Under the pieces are notes generated by a model. It worked only from the letters and a program-made list of their open reading frames with translations. It was not told the DNA's origin and ran no database searches. Source: Glycomyces tritici (GTDB taxonomy: Bacteria; Actinomycetota; Actinomycetes; Mycobacteriales; Micromonosporaceae). Taken from it: 64,000 nucleotides of DNA. Each line of letters begins with the position of its first letter. The first letter of the stretch is position 1. The stretch is taken from NCBI RefSeq assembly GCF_030403505.1, contig NZ_JAUEMJ010000005.1, forward strand, positions 387,504-451,503. Reading direction: 5' to 3'. The translations under genes were made by a program, and so were the position numbers. Positions 1-9,469 of this stretch are shown piece after piece.

Positions 1-2
1 AC

Positions 3-485
3 CTGAAGCGCCACGGCTACGTCCTCAACCTCACGCAGGCCGAGGAGACGCGGGTCCTGAACCGCTTCCAGAACCCCGTGTTCAACCGGCTCCAGTCCTA
101 CAACTACCAGGACCGCTACGTGCGCCACTACAACATGGACGTGCGCATCGACCCGGGCGTGAGCCCCCTCCAGGACTCGCAGTTCCGGCTCGTGCCGGGC
201 CTGGCCTCCTCGAGCGCGGTCTCGTTCGAGTCGGTGAACTTCCCCGGGCACTTCCTGCGCCACGCGGACAACGACTTCGTCCTCGCCCCGCGCGCCTCCG
301 GGGGCACGTTCAACGCCGACGCCACCTTCAACCGCGTTGCGGGCCTGGCCGACTCCTCGTGGAGCTCGTTCACGTCCTACAACTTCCCGACCCGCTACAT
401 CCGCCACTACGGGTACGCGCTGCGGCTCGACCCGGTGAGCACCGCCCAGGAGCGGGCGGACGCGACCTTCCGCGTCACCACGTAA
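3..485 (+). CDS. C-terminal part of a secreted AbfB-domain (CBM42) glycoside hydrolase, truncated by the window start
   Basis: The frame is open from the left edge, so the N-terminus and catalytic domain lie outside the window. The visible 160 residues are almost entirely an arabinose-binding AbfB (CBM42) domain. Its beta-trefoil repeats appear as RLQSYNYQDRYVRHYN, VSFESVNFPGHFLRHADN and SFTSYNFPTRYIRHYGY. CBM42 binds arabinofuranose side chains of arabinoxylan and arabinan and normally sits behind a GH43, GH54 or GH62 module. The 25 residues before it are too short to name the catalytic family. It fits the arabinan and pectin theme of the 39-52 kb region. The GTG at 78 lies inside the domain and is not a start. 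Confidence 0.85.
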   Translation: MKRHGYVLNLTQAEETRVLNRFQNPVFNRLQSYNYQDRYVRHYNMDVRIDPGVSPLQDSQFRLVPGLASSSAVSFESVNFPGHFLRHADNDFVLAPRASGGTFNADATFNRVAGLADSSWSSFTSYNFPTRYIRHYGYALRLDPVSTAQERADATFRVTT

Positions 486-492
486 CCGGACC

Positions 493-524
493 GCCCGGCG
501 CGGGCCCCACCGCCCGCGCCGGGC
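493..524. terminator. Bidirectional hairpin terminator
   Basis: A perfect 13-bp GC stem with a 6-nt loop sits 8 bp after the AbfB gene stop and directly before the stop of the convergent MFS gene. There is no long T tract, as is common in actinobacteria. Confidence 0.6.
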
Positions 525-525
525 C

Positions 526-1728
526 TCACACCTTGGGCTTGCGCGCCGCCGGGGAGCACAGGAGTGCCACGGCGACGAGCACGAGCACGACGTAGAACGC
601 GTTCCGCAGCCCCACCTGGTCGCCCATGAGGCCGATCAGCGGCGGCCCGATGAGGAAGGCGCAGTAGCCCACGGTGGCCACGACCGCGACGTTCGCGGTG
701 GCCTTCTCGGGGTCGTCGGCGGCGGCCGACATGCCCACGGGGAACCCGAGCGAGGCGCCCAGGCCCCAGAGCACGGTGCCGACGATCGCGACCGGCGCGG
801 TCGGGCCGAGGATCACCAGCAGCAGGCCGACCAGCGCCAGCAGCGCCGACCCGGCCAGGACGGGCACGCGCCCGAACCTGTCGAGGAACAGCCCGCCGAA
901 GGCCCGCCCGGCGGTCATCGCGGTGACGAACACGGCGAAGACGGCCGCGCCGCCGGGGTTGGTGAGGCCGTAGCCGTCGACCATCGCCAGGCCCAGCCAG
1001 TCGTTCGCGGTGCCCTCGGTGAAGGCCATGCCGAGGATGATGAGGCCGATGAGCAGCACGCGCACGTCCGCCCACGCGGACAGCCGGGTGCGCCACCCGG
1101 CCCGCTCGCCCGGCACGGCCTCGCGCGGCTCCTCCGCCGGGAGCAGGAACTTCACGACGTACACCGAGGCGATGAGGACCGCGACGCCCACGGCGGTCAA
1201 GTGCACGCCCGCGGTCACGCCGAGCTGCTCGGTGAGCGCCCCCAAGCCCGCGCCGAGCATCGTGCCCACGCTGAAGCCCGCGTGGAACATCGGCATCAGG
1301 GTCTTGCCGACGCGCCGCTCGTTGGCCGCGCCGGAGAGGTTCATCGCCACGTCGAGCACCGAGTTGCCCGCGCCGAGGACCATCAGCGCCGCGAACAGCC
1401 CCCAGTAGGACGGGGCGAACCCGGCGATGAGCCCGATCGCGACCAGGCCGACCGCCGTCAGCGCGAGGAACCAGCGGATCGCCGCCGTCGCCCCCAGATG
1501 GGCCACCACGTGGCCCGAGGCGATGAGCCCGACCATCGCGCCGGCCGAGAGCCCCAGGATGAGCACGCCCATCTCCTGGGTGGTCGCGCCGAGGATGTCG
1601 CGCATGTTCGGGACGCGCGCGGCCCAGTTGGCGAACACGAACCCCGAGAGGGCGAAGACCGCGAACACGGCGTTGCGCCAGTGCACGAGCGCGGGGTCGG
1701 TGCGGGCGGGCAGGGCGGTGCTGGTCAC
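526..1728 (-). CDS. MFS transporter (12-TM)
   Basis: A 400-residue polytopic membrane protein with about 12 hydrophobic segments. It starts at a GTG giving VTSTALPARTDPALVHWRNAV, whose first membrane helix follows immediately. MFS signatures include DRFGRVPVLAG after helix 8 and a PVGMS stretch near helix 10. It resembles the fucose-permease/YbjJ-like MFS group, and the substrate is not recognisable. The frame stays open far upstream across rocD, but that extension is Arg/Gly-rich antisense sequence and not part of the protein. It is transcribed divergently from rocD across a 255-bp gap, so rocD gives no firm clue to the cargo. Confidence 0.85.
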   Translation of the reverse strand: MTSTALPARTDPALVHWRNAVFAVFALSGFVFANWAARVPNMRDILGATTQEMGVLILGLSAGAMVGLIASGHVVAHLGATAAIRWFLALTAVGLVAIGLIAGFAPSYWGLFAALMVLGAGNSVLDVAMNLSGAANERRVGKTLMPMFHAGFSVGTMLGAGLGALTEQLGVTAGVHLTAVGVAVLIASVYVVKFLLPAEEPREAVPGERAGWRTRLSAWADVRVLLIGLIILGMAFTEGTANDWLGLAMVDGYGLTNPGGAAVFAVFVTAMTAGRAFGGLFLDRFGRVPVLAGSALLALVGLLLVILGPTAPVAIVGTVLWGLGASLGFPVGMSAAADDPEKATANVAVVATVGYCAFLIGPPLIGLMGDQVGLRNAFYVVLVLVAVALLCSPAARKPKV

Positions 1729-1892
1729 GGTGGTCCAATCGGGTGGCGGCGGGTGTCGGCCGGGCCCCGCGGGGCCCCGGTCCACCAGCTTGCACCGAGG
1801 TTTAACGTTCGACAAGCGGATTCGACGACCGAAGACCGCGCCGCGCCGCGCACCTGCGGCGGCGCCGAGACCGCCGCCGCCGGGTCCATGCT

Positions 1893-1902
1893 GGTAGCTA
1901 CC
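1893..1902. promoter_or_regulatory. Perfect 10-bp palindrome between divergent MFS and rocD genes
   Basis: GGTAGCTACC is a perfect palindrome in the 1729-1983 divergent spacer and could be an operator for either gene. The same spacer holds an AT-richer stretch, GGTTTAACGTTCGAC, near 1799-1813, likely part of the MFS promoter. No known regulator site is recognised. Confidence 0.3.
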
Positions 1903-1983
1903 GGCGCGCCGTGGGCGCCGCCGGACCGTCCGCAGACCGGAGGGCGCCGCGCACCGCGGCGCCCCGACCGAGAAAGGCCGCTT

Positions 1984-3183
1984 GTGAACCGTTCGAGCCA
2001 CCTCACCGACCTCGAAGAGCAGTACGGCGCGCACAACTACCACCCGCTGCCGGTGGTCATCGCCGAAGGCGAGGGCGCCTGGGTCACCGACACCGAGGGC
2101 AACCGCTACCTCGACTGGCTCGCCGCCTACTCGGCCGTGAACTTCGGCCACCGCCACCCGCGCCTGACCGCCGCCGCGCACGCCCAGCTCGACCGGATCA
2201 CCCTCGCCTCGCGCGCCTTCCGCACCGACGCGCTCGGCCCGTTTCTGGAAGGCCTCGCCGGCCTCTGCGGCAAGGACGCCGTGCTGCCCATGAACACCGG
2301 CGCCGAAGCGGTCGAGACCGCCGTCAAGGCCGCCCGCAAATGGGGCTACGAACGCAAGGGCATCGCCGCGAACCGGGCCCGGATCGCCGTCTTCGACGGG
2401 AACTTCCACGGCCGCACCACCACCATCGTCGGCTTCTCCTCCGACCCCGGCTCTCGCGAGGGCTTCGGTCCCTTCGACGGGGGCTTCGACTCCGTTCCGT
2501 ACGGCGACATCGACGCGCTCGCCGCGGTCGTCGGCCCCGACACCGCGGCCGTGCTCCTCGAACCGGTCCAAGGCGAAGCGGGCGTCATCGTCCCGCCCGC
2601 AGGCTGGCTCGCCGAAGTCCGCCGCCTGTGCGACGAGCGCAATGTGCTCATGATCGCCGACGAGATCCAGTCCGGCCTGGGCCGCACCGGGCACACGTTC
2701 GCGTGCGACCGCGAGGACGTGAAGCCCGACGTCTACCTGCTCGGCAAGGCCCTCGGCGGCGGCATCGTCCCGCTCTCGGCCGTCGCCTGCGACCGCGAGG
2801 TGATGGACGTCTTCACCCCCGGCACCCACGGCTCCACGTTCGGCGGCAACCCGCTCGCCGCGGCCGTCGGCACCGAGGTCGTCGCCATGCTCGCCACCGG
2901 GGAGTGGCAGCAGCGCGCCCGCGACCTGGGCCGGTACCTCGAAGGCGCCCTCGTCCGCCTCGACCGGTCCAGAGTGGACGACATCCGGGTGTGCGGTCTG
3001 TGGGCCGGCGTCGACCTCGCCGACACCGCGCCCCCCGCCCGCGAGGTCTGCGAACGGCTGCTCCGACTCGGCGTGCTCGCCAAGGAGACCCACCGGCGCA
3101 CCGTGCGCATCGCCCCGCCGCTCGTCATCGAGCCCGAGGAGATCGACCGCGGCGTCGCCGCCCTCGCCGAGGCCATCGGCTAA
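1984..3183 (+). CDS. rocD: Ornithine aminotransferase
   Basis: A 399-residue class III PLP aminotransferase that converts ornithine and 2-oxoglutarate to glutamate-semialdehyde and glutamate in the cytosol. The GTG start follows an AGAAAGG ribosome site. Family marks are GAHNYHPLPVV near the N-terminus, NTGAEAVETAVKAARKW (PLP phosphate region), EPVQGEAGV, DEIQSGLGRTG, and the Schiff-base lysine in LLGKALGGG. Length and N-terminal YGAHNYHPLP pattern favour RocD over acetylornithine aminotransferase. It stands alone: no rocF or rocA lies beside it, so it probably serves arginine/ornithine use as nitrogen source rather than a local pathway. Confidence 0.9.
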   Translation: MNRSSHLTDLEEQYGAHNYHPLPVVIAEGEGAWVTDTEGNRYLDWLAAYSAVNFGHRHPRLTAAAHAQLDRITLASRAFRTDALGPFLEGLAGLCGKDAVLPMNTGAEAVETAVKAARKWGYERKGIAANRARIAVFDGNFHGRTTTIVGFSSDPGSREGFGPFDGGFDSVPYGDIDALAAVVGPDTAAVLLEPVQGEAGVIVPPAGWLAEVRRLCDERNVLMIADEIQSGLGRTGHTFACDREDVKPDVYLLGKALGGGIVPLSAVACDREVMDVFTPGTHGSTFGGNPLAAAVGTEVVAMLATGEWQQRARDLGRYLEGALVRLDRSRVDDIRVCGLWAGVDLADTAPPAREVCERLLRLGVLAKETHRRTVRIAPPLVIEPEEIDRGVAALAEAIG

Positions 3184-3318
3184 GGGGCCGCGACGAATCC
3201 CGCTGCGGCGCAATCCGAATGTGTGGCCTAGACGCCGATCGGCGATTCGCAACCGCCGCGGCGAGGCTGGTGCGAGGCCGGTGCGCACTGGTGTCCCAGC
3301 GCAGCGAAAGGGCCGGCC

Positions 3319-4722
3319 TCACGCCGAGGACGGGTACGGGGTGAAACCGCTGCGATGGTCCGTCACGTCCAGCGGCCTGCCGATCGCCGGGAACGCCCGC
3401 TGCGGGCAGCCCGAGCGGTCGCACACCTTGCACCCCGGCCCGATCGGGGTCAGCGCCGCCGGGCTCGCCAGGTCGAGCCCGTCCGCGTACACCAGCCGGT
3501 GCGCATGGTGGAGGTCGCAGCCCAGCCCGATCGCGAACGTCTTCGCCGGCGTCCCGAACCCGCCGTAGCGGCGGGTCACCGTGCGCGCCACCCACAGGTA
3601 CGACCGCCCGTCCGGCATCTGCGCGAGCTGCGTGCGGATCTCACCGGGATGCGCGAACGCCTCGTACACGTTCCACAAGGGGCAGCTGCCGCCCACCCGC
3701 GAGAAGTGGAAGTCCGTGGCCGACTGCCGCTTCGAGATGTTCCCCGCCCGGTCCACCCGCACGAAGAAGAACGGCACGCCCCGCGACCCCGGCCGCTGCA
3801 GCGTGCTCAACCGGTGCGCCACCGTCTCGAACCCCACCCGGAACCGCCGCTGCAGCAGGTCCAGGTCGTACCGCAGTTCCTCTGCGGCACTGCGGAACAC
3901 CCCGTACGGCAGGATCAGCGCCCCCGCGAAGTAGTTCGCCAGGCCGATCCGCGCCAGCGACCGCGCCTGCGGCCCCGAGAGGTCCGCGGCGGCAACGAGG
4001 CCGTCGATCAGGTCCGCGTGCTCGACCAACGCCAAGTGCGTGGCGAGCTGGAACGCGCGCTGGCCGGGGGAGAGCAGCGGCGAGACCCGCAGGACCCTCC
4101 CTTCGGGGTCGAACCGGCGCTTCGCCCCGGCCTGCTCGCCCGCGGCCAGGTCGGCCACCGCCGTGCCGTGCCGGTCCGCCAGGAGCCGCGCGAGCTCCGC
4201 GGCCAGGTCCGCCGGGTCCAGCCCGGCGGCGATCCGCTCGGCCGCCTCGTCCAGCTCGGGCACATAGTTCCGCTTGGCGTAGAACAGGTCCCGCACCTCC
4301 TCGTACGCCGTGGGCGCGGCCCCGGCGTCCAGCTCGGCGCTCATCGCCGTGTTGCGCTCCACCGCATGCCGGTAGCGCCGGTGCAGGTCCACCACGTACC
4401 GCGCCAGTTCCGGCATGCCCTCGGCGAGTTCGCGGGTCTGGTGCGGCCCGACCTGCTCGGCGTGCGCGGTGTCGGCCAGCGCGTCCCGCAGCTGCGCGTC
4501 GAGCCGGTCGCTCTCGGCCGCCGAGAACCGCTGCACGTCCACATCGAACACCTCGGCCAGGCGCAGCAGCACCGGGCCCGTGATGGGCCGCTGGTTCGAC
4601 TCCATCTGGTTCACATAGCTCGTGGAGATGCCCAGCGCGGCGGCGAGCGACGCCTGCGTGAGCCCCTGCTCCTCGCGGAACCGGCGCAGCCGCAGCCCCA
4701 CCTTGGCCGTCCTCAACGCCAT
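3319..4722 (-). CDS. prpR: PrpR/RamB-type regulator of the methylcitrate cycle
   Basis: A 467-residue cytosolic transcription factor. Residues 8-62 form an XRE helix-turn-helix ([23 protein letters not shown]). The middle resembles an IrrE/ImmA fold but lacks the HExxH zinc motif (HLALVEH at 229-235). The C-terminal third is the short-chain fatty-acyl regulator domain with Cys347, Cys402, Cys431, Cys434 and Cys439. In mycobacterial PrpR such cysteines hold an Fe-S cluster and the protein senses propionyl-CoA. It is divergent from prpDBC, the same arrangement as in mycobacteria, which supports control of that operon and itself. Confidence 0.9.
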   Translation of the reverse strand: MALRTAKVGLRLRRFREEQGLTQASLAAALGISTSYVNQMESNQRPITGPVLLRLAEVFDVDVQRFSAAESDRLDAQLRDALADTAHAEQVGPHQTRELAEGMPELARYVVDLHRRYRHAVERNTAMSAELDAGAAPTAYEEVRDLFYAKRNYVPELDEAAERIAAGLDPADLAAELARLLADRHGTAVADLAAGEQAGAKRRFDPEGRVLRVSPLLSPGQRAFQLATHLALVEHADLIDGLVAAADLSGPQARSLARIGLANYFAGALILPYGVFRSAAEELRYDLDLLQRRFRVGFETVAHRLSTLQRPGSRGVPFFFVRVDRAGNISKRQSATDFHFSRVGGSCPLWNVYEAFAHPGEIRTQLAQMPDGRSYLWVARTVTRRYGGFGTPAKTFAIGLGCDLHHAHRLVYADGLDLASPAALTPIGPGCKVCDRSGCPQRAFPAIGRPLDVTDHRSGFTPYPSSA

Positions 4723-4732
4723 CGTCAGGTCC

Positions 4733-4824
4733 TTTCACAACATTCACAAAACCGGGCCGATATTTCCACAAGAAACCACATGTTCAGTGCTTTCGATCGG
4801 CTGATCAGCTGTACATACTGTGAA
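4733..4824. promoter_or_regulatory. prpR-prpD divergent control region with repeated TTCACAA half-sites
   Basis: TTCACAA occurs twice in direct repeat, 9 bp apart (4734-4740 and 4743-4749). A near copy TTCCACAA follows at about 4763, and the inverted half TGTGAA lies at 4819-4824 near the prpD start. The AT-rich context (TACATACT at 4812-4819 as possible prpD -10) makes this the likely PrpR binding and promoter region. Assignment to PrpR is inference from position; the repeats are seen directly. Confidence 0.5.
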
Positions 4825-4848
4825 GATACCCGTCGAAGGAGCCGCCGC

Positions 4849-6369
4849 ATGATCGAGCACCACGTCCGCGCCCACGCCTCCCGCGAGGCACTGCCGCGCG
4901 AGCAGGAGCTGGCCTGGAAGATCGCGCAGGTCGCCACCGACCCCGTCCCGGTCGAGCCCGACGTGGCCGAGATGATCGGCAACCGGGTCATCGACAACGC
5001 CGCCGTCGCGGCCGCGTCCCTCGCCCGCCGCCCGGTCGCCAACGCCCGCGCCCAGGCCTTCGCCCACCCCTACCGCCCCGGCGCGGCCGTCTTCGGCGCC
5101 GCCCCCGAGGTGCGGGCCTCGCCCGAATGGGCGGCATGGGCCAACGGCGTCGCCGTGCGCGAACTGGACTTCCACGACACGTTCCTCGCCGCCGACTACT
5201 CCCACCCCGGCGACAACATCCCGCCGGTCCTCGCCGCCGCCCAGCACCGCGGCCTCGACGGCGCGGCCCTCGTGCGCGGCATCGCCACCGGGTACGAGAT
5301 CCAGATCGACCTCGTGCGCGGGATCTGCCTGCACGAGCACCGGATCGACCACATCGCCCACCTCGGCCCCGCCGCCGCCGCCGGCATCGGCACCCTCATG
5401 GGCCTCGACGCCGAAGTGATCTACCAGGCCATCGGCCAGGCGCTGCACACCACCACCGCCACCCGGCAGTCCCGCAAGGGCGCCATCTCCTCCTGGAAGG
5501 CCTACGCGCCCGCGTTCGCGGGCAAGGCCGCGATCGAAGCGGTCGACCGGGCCATGCGCGGCGAAGGCGCGCCCTCGCCCATCTGGGAAGGCGAGGACGG
5601 CGTCATCGCCAGGCTCCTCAGCGGACCCGAGGCGCGCTACACCGTGCCGCTGCCGGCCCCCGGCGAACCCAAGCGCGCCATCCTCGACTCCTACACCAAG
5701 GAGCACTCCGCCGAGTACCAGAGCCAGGCCCTCATCGACCTCGCCCGCCGCCTCGCGCCGCGCATCACCGACCTCTCGCGCGTCGCCGAGATCGTGATCC
5801 GCACCAGCCACCACACCCACAACGTGATCGGCACCGGCGCGAACGACCCGCAGAAGACCGACCCCGACGCCAGCCGCGAGACCCTCGACCACTCCATCAT
5901 GTACATCTTCGCCGTCGCCCTCGAAGACCGCGACTGGCACCACGAGCGCTCCTACACCTCCGAGCGCGCCCACCGGGAGTCCACGGTCGCCCTGTGGCGC
6001 AAGGTCCGCACCCTCGAAGACCAGGAGTGGACCCGCCGCTACCACGACCCCGACCCCGACAAGCGCGCCTTCGGCGGCCACGTCACCGTCGTCTTCGACG
6101 ACGGCACCACGCTCGACGACGAACTCGCCGTCGCCGACGCCCACCCAAGGGGCGCACGGCCCTTCGGCCGCGAGCAGTACCTCAAGAAGTTCCGCACCCT
6201 CGCCGACGGCGTCATCGCACCATCCGAGCAGGACCGGTTCCTCGACCTCGCCTGCCGCCTCGAGACCCTCGACGCCGCCGAGGTCCGCGCCCTCAACCTC
6301 GCCGCCCCTCCCGGCGCGCTCACCGCCACCGACAGCGCCGTTGCAAACCGTGGAGGACTCTTCCGATGA
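4849..6369 (+). CDS. prpD: 2-methylcitrate dehydratase
   Basis: A 506-residue MmgE/PrpD-family enzyme that dehydrates 2-methylcitrate in the methylcitrate cycle for propionyl-CoA disposal. The ATG start is preceded by GAAGGAG. Recognisable PrpD features include [10 protein letters not shown] near the N-terminus, the active-site region [40 protein letters not shown], and [20 protein letters not shown]. First gene of prpDBC; its TGA overlaps the prpB ATG by 4 nt, indicating translational coupling. Probably controlled by the divergent PrpR. Confidence 0.95.
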   Translation: MIEHHVRAHASREALPREQELAWKIAQVATDPVPVEPDVAEMIGNRVIDNAAVAAASLARRPVANARAQAFAHPYRPGAAVFGAAPEVRASPEWAAWANGVAVRELDFHDTFLAADYSHPGDNIPPVLAAAQHRGLDGAALVRGIATGYEIQIDLVRGICLHEHRIDHIAHLGPAAAAGIGTLMGLDAEVIYQAIGQALHTTTATRQSRKGAISSWKAYAPAFAGKAAIEAVDRAMRGEGAPSPIWEGEDGVIARLLSGPEARYTVPLPAPGEPKRAILDSYTKEHSAEYQSQALIDLARRLAPRITDLSRVAEIVIRTSHHTHNVIGTGANDPQKTDPDASRETLDHSIMYIFAVALEDRDWHHERSYTSERAHRESTVALWRKVRTLEDQEWTRRYHDPDPDKRAFGGHVTVVFDDGTTLDDELAVADAHPRGARPFGREQYLKKFRTLADGVIAPSEQDRFLDLACRLETLDAAEVRALNLAAPPGALTATDSAVANRGGLFR

Positions 6370-7271
6370 CCCGACGCATCTCGCCGTCCCAGAAGCGCAA
6401 GGCCCTGCGCGCCGGACTCGCCTCCGGCCGCCTCCAGCGCCTCCCCGGCGCGTTCTCGCCGCTCGTCGCCCGCGCCGTCGCCGACCGCGGCTTCGAAGGC
6501 GTCTACGTCTCCGGCGCGGCGCTGGCCGCCGACCTGGCGCTGCCGGACATCGGCCTCACCACGCTCACCGAGGTCGCCGGGCGCGGCGGCCAGATCGCCC
6601 GCGCCACCGACCTGCCCACCCTCATCGACGCCGACACCGGCTTCGGCGAGGCGGCCAACGTGGCCCGCACCATCGCGGCCTTCGAGGACGCCGGGCTCGC
6701 CGGCTGCCACCTCGAGGACCAGGTCAACCCCAAGCGCTGCGGCCATCTCGACGGCAAGGAGGTCGTGTCGGCCGCCGCGATGCTCCAGCGGGTGCGCGCC
6801 GCCGTCCAGGCCCGCACCGACCCGGACTTCGTCATCTGCGCCCGCACCGACGCCCGCGCCGTCGAGGGCCTGGACGCCGCGATCGACCGCGCCAAGGCCT
6901 ATGTGGACGCCGGGGCCGACATGGTCTTCCCCGAGGCGCTGCGCACCGAAGCCGAGTTCGCGGCCTTCCGGGAAGCGGTCGACGTGCCGCTGCTGGCCAA
7001 CATGACCGAGTTCGGCACCTCGCCCGGCCTCACCGCCCGCCGACTCGAGGACCTGGGCTACAACCTCGTCATCTGGCCCGTCTCGAGCCTGCGCGCCGCC
7101 ATGGGCGCCGTCGAAGACCTCTTCGACACCTTGGAGACCGAGGGCACCCAGGCCTCCCATGTGGACCGGATGCAGACCCGCGCCCGTCTCTACGAACTCG
7201 TCGACTACGCCTCCTACCGCGCCTTCGACCAGCAGCTCTTCGACTTCAAAATCCCCGGGAGGGACGCATGA
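6366..7271 (+). CDS. prpB: 2-methylisocitrate lyase
   Basis: A 301-residue isocitrate lyase-superfamily enzyme that splits 2-methylisocitrate into pyruvate and succinate. The catalytic-loop signature KRCGH is present at about residues 119-123, and the Mg-binding acidic stretch is [42 protein letters not shown] and [17 protein letters not shown] match the family. ATG overlaps the prpD stop (ATGA), and its own stop overlaps prpC in the same way, so the three proteins are made from one message. Confidence 0.95.
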   Translation: MTRRISPSQKRKALRAGLASGRLQRLPGAFSPLVARAVADRGFEGVYVSGAALAADLALPDIGLTTLTEVAGRGGQIARATDLPTLIDADTGFGEAANVARTIAAFEDAGLAGCHLEDQVNPKRCGHLDGKEVVSAAAMLQRVRAAVQARTDPDFVICARTDARAVEGLDAAIDRAKAYVDAGADMVFPEALRTEAEFAAFREAVDVPLLANMTEFGTSPGLTARRLEDLGYNLVIWPVSSLRAAMGAVEDLFDTLETEGTQASHVDRMQTRARLYELVDYASYRAFDQQLFDFKIPGRDA

Positions 7272-8386
7272 GCACCGAGATCCGCAAGGGCCTGGCCGGA
7301 GTCGTCGCCGACACCACCGCCATCAGCGAGGTCGTCCCCGAGACGAACTCCCTCACCTACCGCGGCTACCCCGTGCAGGAGCTCGCCCGCAGCTGCTCCT
7401 TCGAAGCGGTCGCGCACCTCATCTGGTACGGCGAGCTGCCCGACGCCGCCGCGCTCTCCCGCTTCGCCGAACGCGAAGGCGCGCAACGGGAGGTCACCCG
7501 CTCGACTATCGGCGTCGTCGACCGCGTCCCGGACAACTGCCACCCCATGGACCTGCTGCGCACCGCCGTCTCCTGCCTCGGCGCCGAAGACCCGGCCGAG
7601 GACGACAACAGCCCGGCCGCCAACCGCGCCAAGGCCGAGGCGATGTTCGCCAAGCTCCCCACGATCGTCGCCCACGACTTCCGCCGCCGGAAGGGCCTCG
7701 ACCGCATCGCCCCGGACCCGGGCCTGGGCTTCGCGGAGAACTTCTTCCACATGTGCTTCGGCACCGTGCCGGCCCCGGAAGTGCTGCGCTGCTTCGAGAT
7801 CTCGATGATCCTCTACGCCGAGCACAGCTTCAACGCCTCCACGTTCACCGCCCGCACCGTCGCCTCCACCCTCTCGGACATCTACTCGGCCGTCACCGCC
7901 GCGATCGGCGCCCTCAAGGGCCCGCTCCACGGCGGCGCGAACGAGGCCGTCATGCGCATGATGCTCGAGATCGACGACCCCGCGCTCGCGGGCGACTGGC
8001 TGCGGGAGCGCCTGGCCGCCAAGGAGAAGGTGATGGGTTTCGGGCACCGCGTCTACAAGGACGCCGACTCGCGCGTCCCGACCATGAAGGCCGCCTTCAT
8101 CGACATGGCCGAGCTGACCGGCGGGGAGCGCTGGGTCGCCATGTACGAGGAGCTCGAGGCGGCAATGATGGCGGCCAAGGGCATCCACCCGAACCTCGAC
8201 TTCCCGGCCGGGCCCGCCTACTACCTGATGGGCTTCGACATCCCGATGTTCACGCCGCTGTTCGTCATGTCCCGCATCACCGGCTGGACCGCGCACGTGA
8301 TCGAGCAGCTGGAGTCGAACGCCCTCATCCGGCCGCTGAGCGCCTACACCGGACCCGCGCAGCGCGCGATCCCGCTGGCGGCGTAG
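7268..8386 (+). CDS. prpC: 2-methylcitrate synthase
   Basis: A 372-residue citrate synthase-family protein that condenses propionyl-CoA with oxaloacetate. The catalytic His residues lie in GPLHGGANEAVM and VMGFGHRVYK, and the catalytic Asp in HPNLDFPAGPAYYLMG. The short length and the N-terminal KGLAGVVADTTAISEV are typical of PrpC/small-type citrate synthases. Its place in the prp operon settles methylcitrate over citrate. It is last in the operon, and the convergent membrane-protein gene ends 3 bp after its stop. Confidence 0.94.
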   Translation: MSTEIRKGLAGVVADTTAISEVVPETNSLTYRGYPVQELARSCSFEAVAHLIWYGELPDAAALSRFAEREGAQREVTRSTIGVVDRVPDNCHPMDLLRTAVSCLGAEDPAEDDNSPAANRAKAEAMFAKLPTIVAHDFRRRKGLDRIAPDPGLGFAENFFHMCFGTVPAPEVLRCFEISMILYAEHSFNASTFTARTVASTLSDIYSAVTAAIGALKGPLHGGANEAVMRMMLEIDDPALAGDWLRERLAAKEKVMGFGHRVYKDADSRVPTMKAAFIDMAELTGGERWVAMYEELEAAMMAAKGIHPNLDFPAGPAYYLMGFDIPMFTPLFVMSRITGWTAHVIEQLESNALIRPLSAYTGPAQRAIPLAA

Positions 8387-8389
8387 CGG

Positions 8390-8893
8390 TCACGGGGCCT
8401 GCGCGTCATGCGGCTCGGCGCCGAACAGCAGCCGGTGCGTGCGGTCGCCCTGCCCGGTGGGGGAGTAGAGGCGCAGGCCCTCCTCGTGCGTCCAGGCGTA
8501 GCAGGCGATGCCGAAGACCACGAGGCTCAGGAGTGCGACCACGAGCAGGACCGCGCCGAGGGCGGACGAGAGCGGGATGACGATCCCGGCCTCGTCCAGG
8601 CCGATTGAGCCGCCGATCAGCACCACCGCGATTGCCAGGCTGACGAGGGCGGTCACCATGTGCCGCCTGCGGATCGCGCGTGACAGCATGGTGCTGCGCA
8701 CGCGCAGCAGCAGCTCGGCGTCGCAGTTGTCGCAGTGCAGTTCGACGACCTTATCGCCGGTCGCGGGGCGGCGGATCTGGAACCCGGTGAGGTCGTAGCG
8801 CCGCTCCTCGCCGATCCAGACGAATCCGAAGGCGGGGCTGGTGCCGGTCAGGTGGCCGATCCGGACGGTCGACTGCTCGCGCAAGGGCTCCAT
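8390..8893 (-). CDS. Small membrane protein of unknown function
   Basis: A 167-residue protein not recognised as any family. The N-terminal half is soluble and contains a CDNCDAE motif (residues about 54-60), possibly a metal or redox site. Two hydrophobic helices follow (about 79-99 and 108-133), then a short soluble tail. It lies 69 bp downstream of the K+ channel gene on the same strand, so it may be the third gene of the CLC/K+ channel transcript. Function unknown. Confidence 0.65.
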   Translation of the reverse strand: MEPLREQSTVRIGHLTGTSPAFGFVWIGEERRYDLTGFQIRRPATGDKVVELHCDNCDAELLLRVRSTMLSRAIRRRHMVTALVSLAIAVVLIGGSIGLDEAGIVIPLSSALGAVLLVVALLSLVVFGIACYAWTHEEGLRLYSPTGQGDRTHRLLFGAEPHDAQAP

Positions 8894-8962
8894 GCCCCCA
8901 GCCTAGGAGGCCCGTGCCGGGACCGGTCCGGATGCGGGCCGCGGCGGCGACCGTGGCTCAGG

Positions 8963-9469
8963 TCAGGAGCGCCGGCGGCGGGTGCCGGCGCGCTTGGTGA
9001 ACTTCTGGGCGATGAGCGAGGCCGAGCCCGCGATCACGGTCACGTTGAAGGCCATCTGGACGCACAGGAGTGAGCGGGCGACCTGGCCCTGTGCCGAGAC
9101 GTCCCCGTACCCGACCGTGAGCAGCGTGCTCAGCGCGAAGTAGAGGGCGTCCACGCGGGTGTCCAGACCTTCGAATTCGCCGGGCCGGTACACGGCGACG
9201 GCGTAGTCGACGAGCGCGAACACCAGCAGCCCGGCGAGGATGCCCACGACCATCGCGCCGAGCGGCGCGTCGGGTTCGCGGATCTGCCGCACCGCCTGCC
9301 AGCGGATGGCGACCGCGACGGCGCCGAGCAGCGCGGCGGTGGCGACCCAGCGCAGGACCAGGACGGCGGCTTCGGGTTCGCTGCGGATCGGCACGACCAG
9401 GTACAGCACCAGGAGCGCGATGCCGGCGAGCGTCCACCGCAGCCGGTGGAACTGGTTCCTACGCTCCAT
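8963..9469 (-). CDS. Two-TM potassium channel protein
   Basis: A 168-residue membrane protein with a K+ selectivity filter TVGYGD (about residues 118-123) between a pore helix (LYFALSTLL) and a final TM helix. Three further hydrophobic segments precede the pore, a layout found in small ion_trans_2 channels of actinobacteria. No RCK/TrkA-N regulatory domain is present; the tail is a short basic stretch KRAGTRRRRS. The ATG lies 11 bp inside the end of the upstream CLC gene, implying coupled translation and a shared ionic role. Confidence 0.88.
   Translation of the reverse strand: MERRNQFHRLRWTLAGIALLVLYLVVPIRSEPEAAVLVLRWVATAALLGAVAVAIRWQAVRQIREPDAPLGAMVVGILAGLLVFALVDYAVAVYRPGEFEGLDTRVDALYFALSTLLTVGYGDVSAQGQVARSLLCVQMAFNVTVIAGSASLIAQKFTKRAGTRRRRS

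Noticed and set aside
1729..3288. Minus-strand extension of the MFS frame to a 920-residue protein
   Set aside because: The extension is antisense to rocD and has Arg/Gly/Asp-rich shadow composition. The MFS protein starts at the GTG 1728.
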